A stretch of 64,000 nt of DNA from Petunia secreta (taxonomy: Eukaryota > Streptophyta > Magnoliopsida > Solanales > Solanaceae): NCBI GenBank assembly GCA_029990175.1, contig JARKIP010000022.1, positions 20,434,001-20,498,000 on the forward strand. Direction: 5' to 3'. Both the position numbers and the translations under genes were made by a program. How positions within the stretch are numbered: the stretch's first letter is position 1; every line of letters starts with the position of its first letter. Positions 60,241 through 64,000 of this stretch are shown in pieces. Under the pieces are notes generated by a model that did no database searches, was not told the DNA's origin, and saw only the letters and a list, made by a program, of their open reading frames with translations.

Positions 60241-61482
60241 AAATGCTCGGGTTTTATTTCTAAAAATCTCTGACCCTTGATTCTTCGTGCCTAAGTTGGT
60301 TTCTATCTTAGTTTCTTGTTTGTTATTGTTGAAAAAGAAGAAAACACAAAAAAAATTGAAAAATTTAAAAATCCAAAAATTTGACATATATTGTTGGTGT
60401 GATTGATTCATGATATAGGTGTTATTGGAGATTGATCCTTGTTGAAAACCCGTCGTTTTTATATCTTGAATACGAGATTTGAAGTTGAATTTCGGATTTG
60501 AAGATTTGAAATCCCCAAATTTCTTAAACCCTTGATAAGCCATTGTTCTTGATGTTCATGACTTGATTTTGGGTTGATTGATTGTTGGGTTGTAGATTTG
60601 ATATCGGGGATTGTTTTAGGTTGAAAAACAAACAAATTAGTACTAATTTTGTGAGATTTGGAGCTGTATAACATCAAAATTGGAGAATCAAAACCTAATT
60701 TGAAACCCTTTTTGAAAACCCACTTTGCATCTTTAAAATTTGATTGTTTTATGTTGGGATTTGATAAAAATCATTGGGGTTTAGTTATTGTGGTTGTAAA
60801 CCCGATTGGGTACCTTCGGATTGATCAAATATCTTGAAAATTGTAGTATTTTTGGGTGCTAAAGCTAAGAAATACGAAGTTGGACTGTGCTGAAGAACAC
60901 AGTAGGCGGGGCACCTAAACACAGAGGCGGACCACCCACTTTTGGTGACCTCACTGAAGTTTGGGAGGCGGGGCGCCTAGTAACAGAGGCGGACCGCCCA
61001 CCTCCCACTGCAGCAAATAGGGCGGACCGCCCACTGGGGAAAGGGTGGGGCGCCTAATTTTTGTGAAGTGTGGTTTGGGTAGTTTTTCCTACGTTCTCTT
61101 GTTTCTTTATTTGCATACCATCTAACTAGTACTTCTCTAATTAACTTTCCTACTTAGTTGGTACTAGTCTTTGAGCTTTTAGGCAACTCGTGCCTAGTTA
61201 TAGAAGAGTAGAATTCGAAGAAGACTCGTAGTATCATTTGACTCAAGTCCTCACTTTAAAGAGCTTATCGTCCAATAGAGTCACATAAACTCCACTCACC
61301 CCGGAGTACACTTGACTTGTGGATAGTTTGATTGAGTTGAGATTTGTTGATCAAATACGTGAAGCTTCTAGATTCAAGCTTGAGTAAAATATCCACCACC
61401 ACTAAACGAGTGAACCGATTGCCATACACATGAGGGTGTGAGTGAGGTGATTTCACTAACGTTTGTTCATTTTGTAGGTACA
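60241..61482 (+). other. Untranslated leader of gypsy element 3
   Basis: No coding region. It contains another set of GGCGGACCGCC/GGGGCGCC units (about 60903-61060), as does the leader of element 1 (16018-16110). TTTGTAG just before the gag ATG resembles a splice acceptor, suggesting a spliced gag message; this is inference. Confidence 0.5.
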
Positions 61483-62815
61483 ATGGCTAATGAAAGAGAT
61501 GAGTCGGTTAAGAATGCCTTGGCTAACATCATGGCCAAGTTGGAGAAATAACCTTGAGGCTTGAGACTGTTGAAAGAAGGACCCCGAGCATCCCTCTTGA
61601 ATCCGGAGAAGGCACAAGTCATAGCACTCCTATGACTCCCGGACACTTTGCGGAGATAGCCAAGAAAAATGAGCTAAATAATGATGTGTCTCCATAAGGG
61701 CGTGTGTTGGGCAATCTCCAATAAGTGGGCATTCTCTACAACTTGGGCAATCCCCAAGGAAATGTTCCACTTACAAGACCCGTTCGAAATGTTCCACCTC
61801 TTGAGCAAGTTGTTGAGGTTCAAGAAGGGTAGGAAGCCGAGTATGGAGATGATGCCTATGGGTATGATGCTCACTATCAACCTAGGCAAGCAATGAATTG
61901 GGGTCGTAATGTGGATAGGCGTAGAGTCTGAGGATGAGGGACACCCATGGGGTATGTTGGAGGGAATGCTAGGAGGGATTATGTTGCTTATGATGACCAT
62001 TATGGGGCCAACCGGAGCCTCATCGTGGAATTCGTGACAACAATAACCTCAATAGTGTTAAGCTTAATCTTCCTACCATTAATAGAACCTGTGATCCAGA
62101 AGCATACATGGAATGGGTACTACTCATGGAGAGAGTGTCTGACACAAATGAGATGACCGAGGAGAAGAAAGGCACCTATGCTATTTCGACCTTTGAGACC
62201 TATGCTTCTACTTGGTGGGAGTCCATGAAGAGGTCAAGAAGAAGGATGGGAGTGCATGTGAACGTGACTTGGGAAGAGTTGAAAGGTCTCATGAATACCA
62301 AGTATGTGACTCCAAGGTATCAAAAAGAGCAACTTAAGAAGCTTTATGAGCTACAGCAAGGTGTCAAAACAGTACATGAGTACTATGATGAATTTGAAAA
62401 GATCCGGATGGCTTTGGATATGGATACCGAAGGTGAAGAACAAGCTGTGATCCGTTTCAAGAATGGCTTGAGCTATGGTATAGTTTCTCAACTGAGGTTG
62501 CATGCTTATCTCTCACTTCAAGATATCTTTGAAGCCGCAATTGAAGCCGATAATTGGCTTAAGAGAGAGAAGTCCAAGAGCAACACTCCTACTCCCGTGA
62601 TCAAGCCAAAGGAGTGGAAGACTCCAAATGCAAATTTTCCAAGTGCAAGTGGTGCAAGTGCTAGTAGAGAAGTGAAGAAGCCATATGGAAGTCTACACAA
62701 TATATGGAAGGTAATTCTAAAACTCGCTTGAGCAATCCTACTTCTACTTATACTCAATGATATAAGTGCAAGGGCTATGGTCATTTTGCTAGAGATTGTC
62801 CCACTCGAAAGACCA
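61483..62815 (+). pseudogene. Gag polyprotein of gypsy element 3
   Basis: Starts MANERDESVKNALANIMAKL and soon meets TAA (61549). The retrotransposon gag core is open at 62108-62731 (YAISTFETYASTWWESMKRS, VNVTWEELKGLMNTKYV, QQGVKTVHEYYDEFEKIR, IFEAAIEADNWLKRE). A frame change near 62700 leads to the zinc knuckle near 62757-62810 (KCKGYGHFARDC), in which the first Cys codon of CCHC reads TGA. Gag packages the RNA in cytoplasmic particles. As read it cannot be made intact. Confidence 0.85.
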
Positions 62816-63029
62816 TAGTTGTGATAGGTAATGTGGTGCATGATCAAGATAGTGAACCCAAGGGTGAGAGAGTAGAAGGAGATAAAGAAATTGCTTGTGA
62901 AGAGACTACCGAAGGAAGAGAAGGTCCTCAATTGTTCTTGGTAGTTAGGAGGAGTTTGAGCACCATATTCATGGAAGAGGAGGAGGAAAATGATCAAAGA
63001 GAAAACCTTTTTCATGCTAGGTGTCGTGT

Positions 63030-63723
63030 GATGGGGCAAGTGTGCTCAATGATTTTTGATTCGGGAAGTTGTGCCAACATAGTGAGCCAAACTTTAATTT
63101 TTCAATTGAAATTACCCACTCTAAAGCATCTAAAACCATATTGTTTACAATGAATTAGTGAGTGTGGTGAATTAAAGGTGGTGAAACAAGTGTTGATAGA
63201 GTTTAGCATTGGGAACTATAAAGATAAAATCATGTTTGATATGGTCCCGATGCAAGCTTACCATCTTTTGTTCGGGAGACCATGGCAATATGATAGGTGT
63301 GTGGTACATGATGGCCGGACCAACTCCTATACGGTCAAGCAAGATGGAAGGAAGTATGTGCTTAAACCTTTGACCCCAAGGCAAGTAAGGGAAGACTACA
63401 AGCGTATGAAGGAGTTGAGGGAAGCGGCCAAAGCAAAGTCACCTATTATACTTGAGCCCAAAGCAAACAATCTTATTGTCTTGCCATTGCATGAAGAAAG
63501 TGAGAGACACTCTACTTCAAATGATGATAATCTTGAGTCTCATCCCATTGAACTTGAAAATGAGAGACAAAAGAAAGAGAGAAGTGAAGGAGTGACCGGT
63601 GACAATCCAAGAGAGGAAAAAGGAGAGGATTTGAGGAGTGATGTGAGTGGATTGTCACCACAAACTACACATGACTTTGAGGGAAAAATGAAGGAAATTA
63701 GAGGGGAGGAAAGAAAAATATAG
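63030..63723 (+). pseudogene. Aspartic protease and linker of gypsy element 3
   Basis: The active-site motif FDSGSCANIVS (63055-63087) is followed after a TGA (63151) by DMVPMQAYHLLFGRPWQYDR and KYVLKPLTPRQVREDYKRM. Then comes the acidic linker (GEDLRSDVSGLSP) shared with element 1, ending at TAG 63721. The protease would cleave the Gag-Pol precursor. Similar linker sequence continues to the window edge. Confidence 0.8.
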
Positions 63724-64000
63724 AGTGAGGGCACCCATTGTTCTAACTATTCTTCATCTTCTACCTTCTCTTGTGATAGCTCTTGTGTAGGTACATTTGA
63801 AGACAAGCCATTGGAACATCAACCATGTGCTTTGGAGGAAAGACAAGAGGAGGAAAATCTTCAATGTAAGCTTCATGAAGGAGGAGTTGCATGTGACACT
63901 TCAAGCCTTGTGAGTGACCAAGGAAGTACTTCAAATGTAAGTGTTGCTTCATCTTTTCATGAGCCTACTAGTTACTTGTCTTGTGATGACACAACACTAG

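Larger units (their letters stand above)
59499..64000 (+). mobile_element. Ty3/gypsy element 3 (5' part), same family as element 1
   Basis: 5' LTR 59499-60226 (TGATGCGGGG to CTGTATCA), primer site 60229-60240, a 1.2-kb leader, gag (61483 to about 62815) and protease (about 63030-63345), with the post-protease linker reaching the window edge. Reverse transcriptase and integrase would lie beyond 64000. It cuts off the degenerate gypsy pol on its left. Several stops are already present in gag. Confidence 0.9.

Overview
The window is plant nuclear DNA: AT-rich, intron-containing and almost entirely transposon-derived. It holds Ty3/gypsy and Ty1/copia remnants with initiator-Met-tRNA primer sites, a plant-type LINE with a reverse-transcriptase zinc-binding region and RNase H, and a MuDR-type transposase. 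The LTR families suggest an asterid, perhaps Solanaceae; that is a low-confidence inference. No ordinary host gene, rRNA, tRNA or CRISPR array was recognised.

The dominant object is what I read as one giant Mutator-like element (MULE) at 679-53237. An exact 9-bp direct repeat, TATTGTAGG, flanks it (670-678 and 53238-53246), and both ends begin inward with GGGG followed by a T-rich stretch and TTAC. Inside, from left to right, are: A (1141-6095, +), a DUF1985/Ulp1 (C48) protease gene; B (7065-7283, +), a 72-aa coiled-coil protein; C (7881-10659, +), an Ulp1 gene without DUF1985; D (about 17975-24948, +), a second-lineage Ulp1 gene; E (25678-25986, -), another small coiled-coil ORF; F (27265-31723, -) and G (32865-39419, -), two DUF1985/Ulp1 genes; H (48732-48950, -), an inverted copy of B; and I (49823-52907, -), the MuDR transposase with DDE, SWIM and zinc-knuckle regions. 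The layout is partly mirrored: A/C/D point right and F/G point left, and B-C is an inverted paralogue of H-G. A, C, D, F, G, H and I carry nonsense or frameshift lesions. Only B and E are open.

Three later insertions interrupt the MULE: a non-autonomous gypsy element (11687-17430, TSD AGCAC), a 5'-truncated LINE in an intron of D (19244-23863, TSD GTATACTTTT), and a long-LTR element (39745-48338, TSD GTATA). Without them the MULE is about 33.6 kb.

The most interesting signal is the hexamer palindrome GTATAC. By eye I find roughly 140 copies in MULE introns and spacers, almost none in the nested elements, and one in the right flank. At 17 places two copies are separated by exactly 7 bp. Arabidopsis VANDAL MULEs encode VANC, a DUF1985-related anti-silencing protein that acts on clusters of a short motif in the element's own non-coding DNA. 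The same combination here (DUF1985 proteins plus a dense private motif) suggests an analogous, apparently undescribed self-recognition system.

The right flank (53247-64000) holds a decayed coiled-coil gag-like fragment, a degenerate gypsy pol on the minus strand split by a solo LTR (56791-58131, TSD ACGTT), and the 5' part of another gypsy element (from 59499) related to the one at 11687-17430, running off the window after its protease region.
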